Of a stretch of DNA of 64,000 nucleotides, positions 18,919 to 28,258 are shown in pieces. Positions within the stretch are counted from its first letter, which is position 1, and each line of letters opens with the position of its first letter. The notes under the pieces are model-generated. The model ran no database searches, had not been told where the DNA came from, and was given only the letters and a program-made list of their open reading frames with translations. The stretch comes from DASPHG01 sp963849605 (GTDB taxonomy: Bacteria; Actinomycetota; Thermoleophilia; Solirubrobacterales; Thermoleophilaceae): positions 620,001 through 684,000 of the forward strand of contig CAWKHX010000015.1 of NCBI GenBank assembly GCA_963849605.1, read 5' to 3'. Made by a program: the position numbers and the translations under genes.

Positions 18919-20874
18919 TCAATCGTCGGTTGCGGTCGCGACCTTCTCGCGGATCTGCTCGGTCACCGCGGGATCACGCAGCGTGGTCACGTCGCCGAGC
19001 TCGCGGCCCTCGGCGATGTCCTTGAGGAGGCGCCGCATGATCTTCCCCGAGCGCGTCTTCGGCAGGTCGTCCGCCCAGATGATCCGCTTCGGGCGCGCGA
19101 GCTTCCCGATCTTCACCGCCACGTGCTCGCGCAGCTCCTGCTCGAAGCCGTCGGGTGGGTCGGCACCGCCCTCGCACGTGACGAACGCGCAGATCGCCTG
19201 CCCCGTGTCCTCGTCGGTCTGGCCGATCACCGCCGCCTCGGCGACGTTCTCGTGCGACACGAGCGCCGACTCGATCTCCATCGTCGACATCCGGTGCCCG
19301 GACACGTTGATCACGTCGTCGGTGCGGCCGACGATCCAGAAGTAGCCGTCCTTGTCGATCTTCGAGGCGTCACCGACCACGTAGATGTCGTCGCCCCACC
19401 GCGACCAGTAGGTCTCGACGTAGCGCTCGGGCTCCTTGTAGAGCGTGCGCGCCATCGCCGGCCACGGGCGCCGGAGCGTGAGGAAGCCGCCGCCCTCCTC
19501 GACGATCTCGCCGTCGCCCTTCACCACGGCCGCCGCCACCCCAGGGAACGGGCGCGTCGCCGAGCCCGGCTTCGTCTCGGTGATGCCCGGCAGCGGCGTG
19601 ATCATGATCTGGCCGGTCTCGGTCTGCCACCACGTGTCGACGATCGGGCAGCGTCCGGCGCCGATCACCTGCTGGTACCAGATCCACGCGCGCGGGTTGA
19701 TCGGCTCGCCCACCGAGCCGAGCAGCCGCAGCGACGACAGGTCGTGCTTCTCGGGGTACTCGCGGCCCCACTTGATGCAGGCGCGGATCGCGGTCGGCGC
19801 GGTGTAGAGGATCGTGACCTTGTAGTTCTCGACGATCTCCCACCAGCGGTCCTTGTCCGGGTAGTCGGGCGCGCCCTCGTACATCACCGAGGTCGCGCCG
19901 TTGCAGAGCGGCCCGTAGACGATGTAGCTGTGGCCGGTGACCCAGCCGATGTCGGCCGCGCACCAGTACACGTCGGTGTCCGGCTTCAGGTCGAAGACCG
20001 CGCGATGCGTGGCCGTCACGCCGGTCAGGTAGCCGCCCGTCGTATGCAGGATGCCCTTCGGCTTCGCGGTCGAGCCCGAGGTGTAGAGGATGTAGAGCGG
20101 GTGCTCGGCGTCGAGCGGCTCGGCGGGGCAGTCGGCGTCCGCGTTCTCGCACTCCTCGTGCCACCAGACGTCGCGGCCGTCCTTCATCGGCGTGTCGGTG
20201 TCGGCGCGCTTCACGACGACGACGTGCTCCATCTTCGGCAGGTCGTCGAGCACGGCGTCGACCTGCTCCTTCATCGGGATCGGCTTGCCGCGGCGGAGGT
20301 TCGCGTTGGCCGTTACGAGCAGCTTCGCGTCAGAGACCTCCATCCGCTCCTTGACCGCCTCGACGGAGAAGCCGCCGAAGACGACGTTGTGCGTGGCGCC
20401 GATGCGCGCGCACGCGAGCATCGCGGCGGGCGTCTCGGGGATCATCGGCATGTAGATCCCGACCACGTCGCCCTTCTCGACGCCGAGCGACTTCATGGCG
20501 TTCGCGAACCGCTTCGTCATCTCGAGCAGCTCGGCGTAGGTGACGTCGCGCGTCTCGCCGTCCTCGCCGATCCAGTGGTAGGCGACCTTGTCGCCGCGGC
20601 CGTCCTCGACGTGGCGGTCGAGGCAGTTGTGCGAGGCGTTCAGCTTCCCCTCCTGGAACCACTTCGCCCACGGCGGGTTCCACTCGAGCACCGTCTGCCA
20701 CGGCTCGAACCAGTCGAGCTCCTTCGCCCACCGCTCCCACCACGCCTCGAAGTCGCGCTCAGCCTCGTCGTAGATGGCGGGGTCGGAGAACTCCGCCTGC
20801 TCGGCGAACTCGGGCGGCGGCGGGAAGCGGTCCTCCTCCTTCAGGAGGACCTCGAGGTCGACCTCCTCAGCCAT
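18919..20874 (-). CDS. acs: Acetyl-CoA synthetase (AMP-forming)
   Basis: 651 aa, the usual length. It activates acetate to acetyl-CoA through acetyl-AMP. Visible motifs: the AMP-binding P-loop YILYTSGSTAKPKGILHTTG, DTWWQTETGQ, and the C-terminal PKTRSGKIMRRLLK with the Lys that is normally regulated by acetylation. The N-terminal ACAS domain (FEPWQTVLEWNPPWAKWFQ) is also present. Its start overlaps the end of rpe by 8 nt, so thyX-like, rpe and acs probably form one transcript. Confidence 0.95.
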   Translation of the reverse strand: MAEEVDLEVLLKEEDRFPPPPEFAEQAEFSDPAIYDEAERDFEAWWERWAKELDWFEPWQTVLEWNPPWAKWFQEGKLNASHNCLDRHVEDGRGDKVAYHWIGEDGETRDVTYAELLEMTKRFANAMKSLGVEKGDVVGIYMPMIPETPAAMLACARIGATHNVVFGGFSVEAVKERMEVSDAKLLVTANANLRRGKPIPMKEQVDAVLDDLPKMEHVVVVKRADTDTPMKDGRDVWWHEECENADADCPAEPLDAEHPLYILYTSGSTAKPKGILHTTGGYLTGVTATHRAVFDLKPDTDVYWCAADIGWVTGHSYIVYGPLCNGATSVMYEGAPDYPDKDRWWEIVENYKVTILYTAPTAIRACIKWGREYPEKHDLSSLRLLGSVGEPINPRAWIWYQQVIGAGRCPIVDTWWQTETGQIMITPLPGITETKPGSATRPFPGVAAAVVKGDGEIVEEGGGFLTLRRPWPAMARTLYKEPERYVETYWSRWGDDIYVVGDASKIDKDGYFWIVGRTDDVINVSGHRMSTMEIESALVSHENVAEAAVIGQTDEDTGQAICAFVTCEGGADPPDGFEQELREHVAVKIGKLARPKRIIWADDLPKTRSGKIMRRLLKDIAEGRELGDVTTLRDPAVTEQIREKVATATDD

Positions 20875-21547
20875 TCACGCTCCTTTCGATCTCCTCGTAG
20901 GCCGTGCCCGGGTCGGGGGAGCCGAACACGGCGGAGCCGGCCACGAACATGCTCGCCCCCGCGGCGGCGCAGCGCGGGGCGGTGTCGGCGTCGATCCCGC
21001 CGTCGACCTCGATCACGACCTCCGGCGGCAGCAGCCGCTTGAGCCGCTCGAGCTTCTGGATCGAGTGCTCGATGAAGTCCTGCCCGCCCCAGCCCGGGTT
21101 CACGGTCATGCAGAGCAGCACGTCGATGTCGTGCGCGACTTCGTGGATCAGCCCGGCGGACGTGCCCGGGCAGATCGCGAGCCCGGCGAGGCAGCCCGCG
21201 TCGCGCACGGCCTTGAGGGCGTAGTGCACATGCGGCGTCGCCTCCTGGTGCACCGTGATGATGTCGGCGCCGGCGTCGGCGAACGCGGCGATCTGGCGCT
21301 CGGGGCGCTCGATCATCAGATGGACGTCGACGATCCCGCCCGTGTCGTGCACCTGCTCCTGGATCGAGCGGGTCACGAGGTCGCCGATCGTGATCGGCGG
21401 GACGAAGTGGCCGTCCATGACGTCGACGTGGATCACGCGCGCGCCCGACGCCATCACCGTCTCGACCTGCTCGCCCAGGCGGGCGAAGTCGGCGCTCAGG
21501 ATCGACGGGGCGACCCGTGGGGAGGCGAGGAGCTCGCGCGTGCTCAC
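20867..21547 (-). CDS. rpe: Ribulose-phosphate 3-epimerase
   Basis: 226 aa, GTG start. It interconverts ribulose-5-P and xylulose-5-P in the pentose phosphate pathway. The TIM-barrel signature is complete: VAPSILSADFARLGEQ, IHVDVMDGHFVPPITIG, LLCMTVNPGWGGQDFI and VIEVDGGID, containing the metal-binding His and Asp residues. It starts 10 nt after the thyX-like gene and overlaps acs. Confidence 0.95.
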   Translation of the reverse strand: MSTRELLASPRVAPSILSADFARLGEQVETVMASGARVIHVDVMDGHFVPPITIGDLVTRSIQEQVHDTGGIVDVHLMIERPERQIAAFADAGADIITVHQEATPHVHYALKAVRDAGCLAGLAICPGTSAGLIHEVAHDIDVLLCMTVNPGWGGQDFIEHSIQKLERLKRLLPPEVVIEVDGGIDADTAPRCAAAGASMFVAGSAVFGSPDPGTAYEEIERSVNG

Positions 21548-21557
21548 GGGGGCGACT

Positions 21558-23141
21558 CTAAACGGCGGCTGCGCGCTTCGCCTGCGTGCGGATCTCGGAG
21601 AGGATCCGCTCGAGGCGCGGCTCGGTCTCGCGGTCCACGTGCTTCATCGCCGCCGCGATGCGCGGATGGACCGCCGCGATCTGCGCGTGGAGCTCGTGCG
21701 CGACGGCGCGGTAGGCGGGATGGCCCTCCCGCCCCGAGCGCAGTTCGATCAGCTGCATCGCTTCGCGCGCATTCATGTCGAGGATGTAGCGGATGCGGTA
21801 GCCGAGGCAGAGCGCGTACGGCGCAAGCTCGGCGTGGCCGGCCTTGACGAGCCGCTCGTACTCCGCCTGCGAGCGCTCGAGCGCCGCGCGGTAATCGTCC
21901 GCGACGCCGGCGTCGACGAGCTCCTCGGGCAGTCCGGCGCCCAGATGCGGCGTGAGCGGCTGCCACTGGACGGTGAGCATGCGGTGGCGCTGCAGGTCGC
22001 GGAACGCGCCGTAGTCGGAGACCACCTCGAAGCGGTAGCTGACCGCCTCGAAGCCGCGGCCGGGGCGGTGGCGGCGGTTGGCGCGTTCGCCGACGAGCTC
22101 GGCGAGCAGCTGCTCGCGCTCGTCCGGGGGGAGCACGCGAATCGTGGCGCGGATCTCCTCCTCCGAAGCTGACGTCGCCTCGAACAGGAGCCCGGCCAGC
22201 AGGTCGTCCTCTGAGCCGCGGACCTCGAGCAGCCGCACGGAGGGTGCGGACGAGGCGCGCGCCCGCCCGCGGTCGAGGCCGAAGCGCGCGGCCCAGCGCT
22301 CAGCCGCCTCCCCCCGCTCACGCAGGTACTCGATCCACTCGCCGCCGCGTTCCGGGCGCTCGACGCGCGTCAGGAAGCTCGGGATCACCTTGTTCAGCTC
22401 GGACAGGATCATCGACCCGTAGTCGCGTGCCTCCGGGAGCGGCGAGGCCATCAAGTGGAGGACGAGCTGCTCGTACGCCTGGCCGCTGGCGAAGATCCCC
22501 ATGTGCGAGAGAGATGCGGCCGGGAGGACGCCGCGCAGCAGGTCGAGCGCCTTCGCCTTGATCGAGCGCCGGTACGCCGACTCGGGCTCGGTGTCGCCGC
22601 GCGGGAAGCGGTCGGCCGCCCACGCCTCGACCGCCGGCAGGCTGCGCGCGTACGTGTCGAACAGGCTGTCCATCGCGCTCTCGTACTCGGGCCCGAGTTC
22701 CGGATGGCGCCAGTAGCGGTAGCCGCCGCCGGGCATCGCCGCGTCGTAGGCGATGTAGCGCGTCGACTGCTCGAGATATGCGGCCAGTCGGGGGCGCTGG
22801 AGGACCTTCGTGAGGATGTTCGAGACCCACTCGCAGGCGATGTGCGCGCCGCCGAGCTGCGCGACCGAGTCGTCGCCGTAGCCGAGGAAGATCCGCTCGT
22901 AGAGCTGGGCCGCGCGCTCGCCCTCGCCCTCGTGCGCGGCGGCGGGCGCCACGTCGGCGGCGAACTCGTCCAGGTAGAGGCGCCGCAGCGTGCCCTGGTA
23001 GCGCGAATAGCGCGCAAATAGCGCCCCTTTCACCGTCTCCGGCAGGCCCACGAGCGCGAACACGGGCCGGTCGAGGTTCGTGAAATGAGGGGTGAGGCGG
23101 GCCTTCTCCTCCTCGCTGAACGTCTCGACCGGATACTCCAT
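21558..23141 (-). CDS. Two-domain ThyX-like (FAD-dependent thymidylate synthase) protein
   Basis: 527 aa, about twice the length of ordinary ThyX. The first half carries LQRPRLAAYLEQSTRYIAYD (residues about 114-133), a variant of the ThyX motif RHRxxSxxxxSxRY with Arg116, Arg118, Ser126 and Arg128 kept. The second half has FRDLQRHRMLTVQWQP (Arg385-His386-Arg387) but lacks the following Ser/Arg. The protein thus looks like a ThyX duplication with divided or altered active-site residues. It may make dTMP or may be a paralogue with another role; no thyA is in the window. It is the first gene of the thyX-like/rpe/acs run and diverges from the proline dehydrogenase gene across 48 bp. Confidence 0.75.
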   Translation of the reverse strand: MEYPVETFSEEEKARLTPHFTNLDRPVFALVGLPETVKGALFARYSRYQGTLRRLYLDEFAADVAPAAAHEGEGERAAQLYERIFLGYGDDSVAQLGGAHIACEWVSNILTKVLQRPRLAAYLEQSTRYIAYDAAMPGGGYRYWRHPELGPEYESAMDSLFDTYARSLPAVEAWAADRFPRGDTEPESAYRRSIKAKALDLLRGVLPAASLSHMGIFASGQAYEQLVLHLMASPLPEARDYGSMILSELNKVIPSFLTRVERPERGGEWIEYLRERGEAAERWAARFGLDRGRARASSAPSVRLLEVRGSEDDLLAGLLFEATSASEEEIRATIRVLPPDEREQLLAELVGERANRRHRPGRGFEAVSYRFEVVSDYGAFRDLQRHRMLTVQWQPLTPHLGAGLPEELVDAGVADDYRAALERSQAEYERLVKAGHAELAPYALCLGYRIRYILDMNAREAMQLIELRSGREGHPAYRAVAHELHAQIAAVHPRIAAAMKHVDRETEPRLERILSEIRTQAKRAAAV

Positions 23142-23189
23142 AGGGGGCGAGCAGTGTAGGCACGCTTCCGGCGGGAGTAGCTTTGAGCC

Positions 23190-24475
23190 GTGGCACTGGA
23201 GACGGACGTCCAGCGCATCGGCCGCGAGCTCGCGGAGTCGTTTCCGGCACGGGCGCGCCACCCGCTCAAGGCGATGGACGAGCGCGCGATGGAGCTGGCG
23301 TCGCGCGACATGGAGCTGCGCGCGGCGCTCTTTCGGCTGGTCGACGTGACGCCCGCATGCCGCTCGCTCGACGACCTGGCCCGCCATCTCGGCGAGTACC
23401 TCGCCCAGGTGGACGACCGCACGCCCACGCTCTCCGCCGCGATGCGCGCGGCCGACTCGCGCGCGGGCCGCAAGGCGCTCGGCGCCGCCGCTGCCGCCGG
23501 CGTTCGGCACATGGCGCACCGCTTCATCGTCGGCGAGTCGCCCCAGGAGGCGCTCAGGACGCTGCGCGGCCTCCACGACGACGGGGTGCTGACGACGGTG
23601 GACCTGCTCGGCGAGGCGACGGTGTCGTCCGCCGAGGCGGACCGCTACGCCGAGCGGTGCGCCGAGGCGCTCGAGACGCTGGCCGGGCGCGATGGCGTCG
23701 TGGCCCGGCGCGCCGCAGCCGAACCTGTCGGTGAAGGTCTCCGCGCTCACGCCGGCGCTGCGCCCGCAGGCGCCGGAGCTCGGGCCGCGACGACGCCGCC
23801 GGGCGGCTGCGGCCGCTGCTCGCGCAGGCGCGCGACGCGGGCGCGCACCTGCACGTGGACATGGAGTCGCTCGACTCGCTCGAGACCACGCTCGAGCTCG
23901 TGTTCGAGCTGCTCGACGAGGACGAGTTCCGCGACGGCCCGTCGGCCGGGCTCGTGCTCCAGGCGTACCTGCGCGACTCGCCGGAGGAGCTCGAGCGGAT
24001 CATCGAGTGGGCGCGCGGGTCGGAGCGGCGCGCGCCGCTCGTCATCCGCCTCGTGAAGGGCGCCTACTGGGACCACGAGGTGATCGAGGCGCGCCAGCAC
24101 GGCTGGAACGCGCCGGTCTTCGAGAGCAAGGCGGACTGCGACCGCAACTTCGAGGAGCTCACGCGACGGCTGCTCGACGCGCGCCCGGTCGTGCGCGTGG
24201 CGATCGCGTCGCACAACCTGCGCTCGGTCGCGCACGCGCTTGCGTACGCGGGCGACACCGATCTCGAGGTGCAGGTGCTGCGCGGGCTCGGCGACGACCT
24301 CGCGCACGCGCTCGCGCAGCGGGCGGTGCCGGTGCGCGCGTACTGCCCGGTCGGCGACCTGGTCGCCGGCATGGCGTACCTCGTCCGCCGGCTGCTCGAG
24401 AACACCGCGAACGAGTCGTTCCTGCACGAGCAGGCGCGCGGCGTGGCGGTCGAGGAGCTGCTGGCGGCGCCGTGA
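23190..24475 (+). CDS. pruB: Proline dehydrogenase, frameshifted near 23690 and 23785
   Basis: GTG start. Oxidises proline to pyrroline-5-carboxylate using FAD. The N-terminal part (frame of 23190) has the helical arm and HMAHRFIVGESPQEALRTLR. Then NLSVKVSALTPALRPQAPE is in a second frame and AGAHLHVDMESLDSLETTLE through LVIRLVKGAYWDHEV and VRAYCPVGDLVAGMAYLVRRLLEN in a third. LVKGAYWD and the RRLLENTANESF end are hallmarks of PRODH. Corrected length is about 428 aa, somewhat longer than typical monofunctional actinobacterial enzymes. It overlaps the P5C dehydrogenase gene by 4 nt, so the two steps of proline catabolism are co-transcribed. Confidence 0.85.
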
Positions 24476-26039
24476 AGCCGTTCGCCAACGAGCCCGAGCT
24501 CGAGCTGCGGCGAGCCTCGAACCGGCATGTGCTGACCGAGGCGCTCGGGCGCCTCGACGAGCGGCTTCCGCTCGAGGTGCCCGTCCTCGTCGGCGAGGAC
24601 GAGGGAGCGGCGGTGGGCTTCGAGTCGACCGACCCGGGCTCACCGGGACGGATCGTCGCGGTCGCGGGCCGCGCCGGCGCCGCCGAGGCGGCTGCTGCGG
24701 TCGAGGCGGCGACCGCCGTTGCGCCGGCCTGGGCCGAGACACCTGCCGAAGAGCGGGCGGCCATCCTCGTGCGCGCCGCCGACCTCCTGCGCAGCCACCG
24801 GCTGGACCTGGCCGCGCTCGAGGTGCGCGAATGCGCGAAGCCGTGGGCTGAGGCGGACGCGGACGTCTGCGAGGCGATCGACTTCCTCGAGTACTACGCG
24901 CGTCAGGCGATCGAGCTCGAACGCGGGCACGAGCTCCTGCAGGTGCCGGGTGAGCGCAACACGATGCGCTACGTGGGACGCGGCGTCGCGGCGGTGATCG
25001 CGCCGTGGAACTTCCCGATCGCGATCCCCTGCGGGATGACCGCCGCGGCGCTCGCGGCCGGCAACGCCGTGGTGCTGAAGCCGGCCGAGCAGTCCCCGGC
25101 CTGCGGCTACGCGCTTGCGACCGCGCTGCGCGAGGCGGGCGTCCCGGCCGGCGCGATCTCGCTGCTGCCCGGCTTCGGCGACGCGGGCGAGGCGCTCGTG
25201 AGGCATCCCGGCGTCCACACGATCGCGTTCACGGGCTCGAGCGCCGTCGGGCTCGCCGATCGTGCGCGCCGCGGCGGAGACGCCCGACGAACAGCGGCAT
25301 GTGAAGCGCGTCGTGTCCGAGATGGGCGGCAAGAACTGCGTGATCGTCGATGCCGACGCCGACCTCGACGAGGTGGTGCCCGCGCTCACGTCGTCGGCGT
25401 TCGGGTACGCCGGGCAGAAGTGCTCCGCGGCGGCGCGCGTGCTCGCGCACGAGAGCATCGCCGACAGCCTGCTGGAGCGGCTCGTCGGCGCGACCGCGAC
25501 GCTGGTCGTCGGGCAGGCGGAGGACTTCGGCACGGACGTCCCGCCCGTGATCGAGCGCGAGGCGCGCGAGCGGGTCGAGCGCTACGCCGGCGAGGCGGCC
25601 CGCACCGGGCGGCTCGAGCGCTCGGGCGCGCCCGTCCCGGACGAGGGCTGGTTCTGCGCGCCCGCCGTCGCGCACGCGCCTGCCGCCGGAGTCGCCGGTG
25701 CTGGCGGAGGAGATCTTCGGGCCGCTGCTCGCCGTCGAGCAGGTCGCGAGCGTGGACGCGGCGCTCGACGTCCTGGAGCAGGCGCCGTTCGCGCTCACGG
25801 CGGGCGTGTTCTCGCGCAGCCCCGCAGTGGTCGAGCAGGTCAAGCGGCGGGTGCCAGTCGGGAATCTCTACGTGAACCGCGGGATCACCGGCGCGAAGGT
25901 CGGCCGCCAGCCGTTCGGCGGGAACCGGCGCTCCGGGATCGGCTCGAAGGCGGGCGGCCCGGACTACCTGCTCCAGTTCGTCGAACCGCGCGTCGTGACC
26001 GAGAACACGACGCGCCACGGGCTGGTGGTGGAGGGTTAG
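24472..26039 (+). CDS. pruA: L-glutamate gamma-semialdehyde (P5C) dehydrogenase, frameshifted near 25255 and 25685
   Basis: GTG start overlapping the PRODH stop. Completes proline breakdown by oxidising glutamate semialdehyde with NAD. Aldehyde dehydrogenase motifs: VIAPWNFPIAIPCGMTAAAL, AFTGSSAVG, EMGGKNCVIVDADAD, AFGYAGQKCSAAAR (catalytic Cys) and EEIFGPLLAVEQV with FGGNRRSGIG. The first shift is most simply one extra G in gtcgggctcg (restoring VGSPIVRAAAETPDEQRHVK). The second lies near LPPESPVLAEE. Corrected length is about 522 aa, normal for the family. Confidence 0.88.
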
Positions 26040-26059
26040 ACTCGCTTGCGGACTGCCGA

Positions 26060-26716
26060 ATGCCGGTTTTCGAATGCGCGCGCTGCAACGAGATGACCTA
26101 CTCCGCCTCCGTCGGAGCGATCAGCCAGTGTGCCAGCTGCGGTAGCGAGCGCCAGCGCGTCATCGACGGCTACTTCGACGAGGCACGACGCAGCCTCCGT
26201 CCGCTCGATGCGGGCGACCACGCGACGCTGGTCTACGACAACCCGAGCGCGGTCGCACCGTTCTGCGCGCGGTTTCTGACGGACGGGGTGAACGCGAGCG
26301 AGCGTGTTGTCGCGGCTATAGCGGACGACCTTCGCGACGCGGTCAGCGCGTTGCTCGCGTCTGGTGTCGAGCCAGCCGTCGAATGGCTACCGCCGGTTTC
26401 GTTCGACGGCGACTTCGACGCCGGGCGCGCGGCGGCGAGCTACGAGGCGCTGATCACGGCGGAGCCGCGCGCGACGCGCATCTTGGCCGCGCCCGACGGC
26501 GAGTCGGTCGCAGGCGTCGATGCCGACGCGTTCGGTCGCTTCGAGGCGATTGCGCACACGATCATCACGGACCACGGCGCGACCGTGGTGTGCGTGTACG
26601 ACGCGAACTCGGTGCCGCCCGACTTCCTCGACATGGCCGAGCGCCGCCACGGCCTCCTCGTCGAGGACGGTGGCGCGGTTCGCCGCAACGAGCGGTTCGT
26701 GTACCAGCCCGCCTGA
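26060..26716 (+). CDS. MEDS (DcmR-like sensory) domain protein with N-terminal zinc ribbon
   Basis: 218 aa. It begins with a four-Cys zinc ribbon (FECARCNEMTY, SQCASCGSE). The rest matches the MEDS layout: GDHATLVYDNPSAVAPFCAR, a GVNASERVVAAIADD strand, and later ITAEPRATRILAAPDGES and VVCVYDANSVPPDFLDMAERR. MEDS domains are sensor modules seen next to histidine kinases or anti-sigma regulators; here it stands alone with a ribbon. Function is inferred only as a small sensory/regulatory protein. It ends 3 nt before the convergent nuoN stop. Confidence 0.65.
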   Translation: MPVFECARCNEMTYSASVGAISQCASCGSERQRVIDGYFDEARRSLRPLDAGDHATLVYDNPSAVAPFCARFLTDGVNASERVVAAIADDLRDAVSALLASGVEPAVEWLPPVSFDGDFDAGRAAASYEALITAEPRATRILAAPDGESVAGVDADAFGRFEAIAHTIITDHGATVVCVYDANSVPPDFLDMAERRHGLLVEDGGAVRRNERFVYQPA

Positions 26717-26719
26717 GCT

Positions 26720-28258
26720 CTAGACGAGATGCGAGAACGACGTGGCGACGTCCTGCGCCAGGTCGAACAGGGGCGACGGGATGATGCCGAAGAAGACCGT
26801 CGCGGCCGCGCACAGGATCGCCACGCCGGTGACCTCGGGCTGTGCGCGGGCGTCCGCCTCCGGCGACCAGCCGCCGACGGGGCGCACCTTCCTGCCGGTC
26901 GGCAGCTCGACCTCGACACCGCCCATCCACATCACCGCGATAACCCGCAGGTAGTACGCGAGCGAGATCATCGAGCCGACGACGATCATCAGGCCGAGCC
27001 ACGCGTACTCGCCGTCCACGGCGGCATCGATCAAATAGAACTTGCCGATGAACCCGGCCGTGGCCGGGATCCCGGCGAGCGCGAGCATCGCGATCGTCAT
27101 CGGCCACGCGAGCAGCGGGCTCGCCTGCCCGAGTCCCTCGAACGACTTCAGGTCGTCGCCCGTCTCGGAGACGCGCTCGCGTGCGATCACGACCGCGAAC
27201 GCGGCGACGTTCATGAAGAGGTAGGCGACGAGGTAGAAGAACGTCGCCTTCATGCCGAGCTGGGTGCCGACGACGACGCCGGCGAGCAGGTAGCCCGCCT
27301 GGGCGACCCCCGACCACGCCAGTAGCCGCTTGAGCGAGCGCTGCGCCAGCGCGCCGACGTTGCCGATCAGGATCGTGGCGGCGGCCAGGGCGGCGAGCGC
27401 GGGTGCCCAGTTGAACTGCTCGATCGCGAGCGCGTGGTCGAACAGACGCAGGATCACGACGAACGCCGCGGCCTTGGTGGCGGTCGCCATGAACGCCGTG
27501 ATCGGCGTGGGCGCGCCTTGGTACACGTCGGGCGACCACTGGTGGAACGGGGCTATCGATCCCTTGAACGCGAGCCCGGCGGCCGCCAAGGCGATCCCGA
27601 CCAGGAGCAGGGGATCGTCGAGGCCGACCGTCTCGTCGAGCGCGGTGGCGATCGCGCCGAAGTCGGTCGCGCCCGTCGCGCCGTAGATCATCGCGAGGCC
27701 GTAGAGCAGCGTCGCCGATCCCAGCGAGCCGATGATCAGGTACTTCAGGCCCGATTCGAGCGAGGCCTCCCGCCGCACCTCGGCCGCGCACAGCGCGTAC
27801 AGGGGGATCGACAGCAGCTCGATGCCGACGAAGAGCGTGATCAGGTTCTCGGCGCTCGCGAACACGACCATGCCGGTGACCGACGAGAGGAGCAGCGCGA
27901 AGTACTCGCCCGCGCCTGCCACCCGCACCGCCTCCGAGCGCAGCGAGAGCAGGACCGTGAGGATCGCGGCCGCGTAGAAGATCAGCCCGGCGCCGAGCGC
28001 GAGCGTGTCCACGGCGAGCGCGTTCTCGACGATCGGCTCGAGGTCGCCCGTCTCCCACTGCCAGATCGTCAGCCCAACCGCGGCGCCCAGCGATGCCAGC
28101 GTGAGCGCGGGGACGAGGATCCGCTGCACGAAGGCCCCGCGGAAGAGCGCCGCCATCAGCACGATCACCGTGCCGCCGGCGAGCGCGAACAGCGGCGACA
28201 GGCCCGCGTAGTCGATCTCGGGGCCCTGGATGTCGGCGGCGAGGAGCGTGTCGATCAT
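26720..28258 (-). CDS. nuoN: NADH-quinone oxidoreductase subunit N
   Basis: 512 aa, about 14 membrane segments. It is one of the antiporter-like proton-pumping subunits of complex I. The Lys/Glu-containing helices typical of the family are visible (FVGIELLSIPLYAL, GLAFKGSIAPFHQWSPDVYQGAP, AWSGVAQAGYLLAG). It is the last gene of the 14-gene operon and overlaps nuoM by 4 nt. Confidence 0.95.
   Translation of the reverse strand: MIDTLLAADIQGPEIDYAGLSPLFALAGGTVIVLMAALFRGAFVQRILVPALTLASLGAAVGLTIWQWETGDLEPIVENALAVDTLALGAGLIFYAAAILTVLLSLRSEAVRVAGAGEYFALLLSSVTGMVVFASAENLITLFVGIELLSIPLYALCAAEVRREASLESGLKYLIIGSLGSATLLYGLAMIYGATGATDFGAIATALDETVGLDDPLLLVGIALAAAGLAFKGSIAPFHQWSPDVYQGAPTPITAFMATATKAAAFVVILRLFDHALAIEQFNWAPALAALAAATILIGNVGALAQRSLKRLLAWSGVAQAGYLLAGVVVGTQLGMKATFFYLVAYLFMNVAAFAVVIARERVSETGDDLKSFEGLGQASPLLAWPMTIAMLALAGIPATAGFIGKFYLIDAAVDGEYAWLGLMIVVGSMISLAYYLRVIAVMWMGGVEVELPTGRKVRPVGGWSPEADARAQPEVTGVAILCAAATVFFGIIPSPLFDLAQDVATSFSHLV

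Noticed and set aside
23142..23189. Possible riboswitch between the thyX-like and proline dehydrogenase genes
   Set aside because: Only 48 bp; no structured element is visible.
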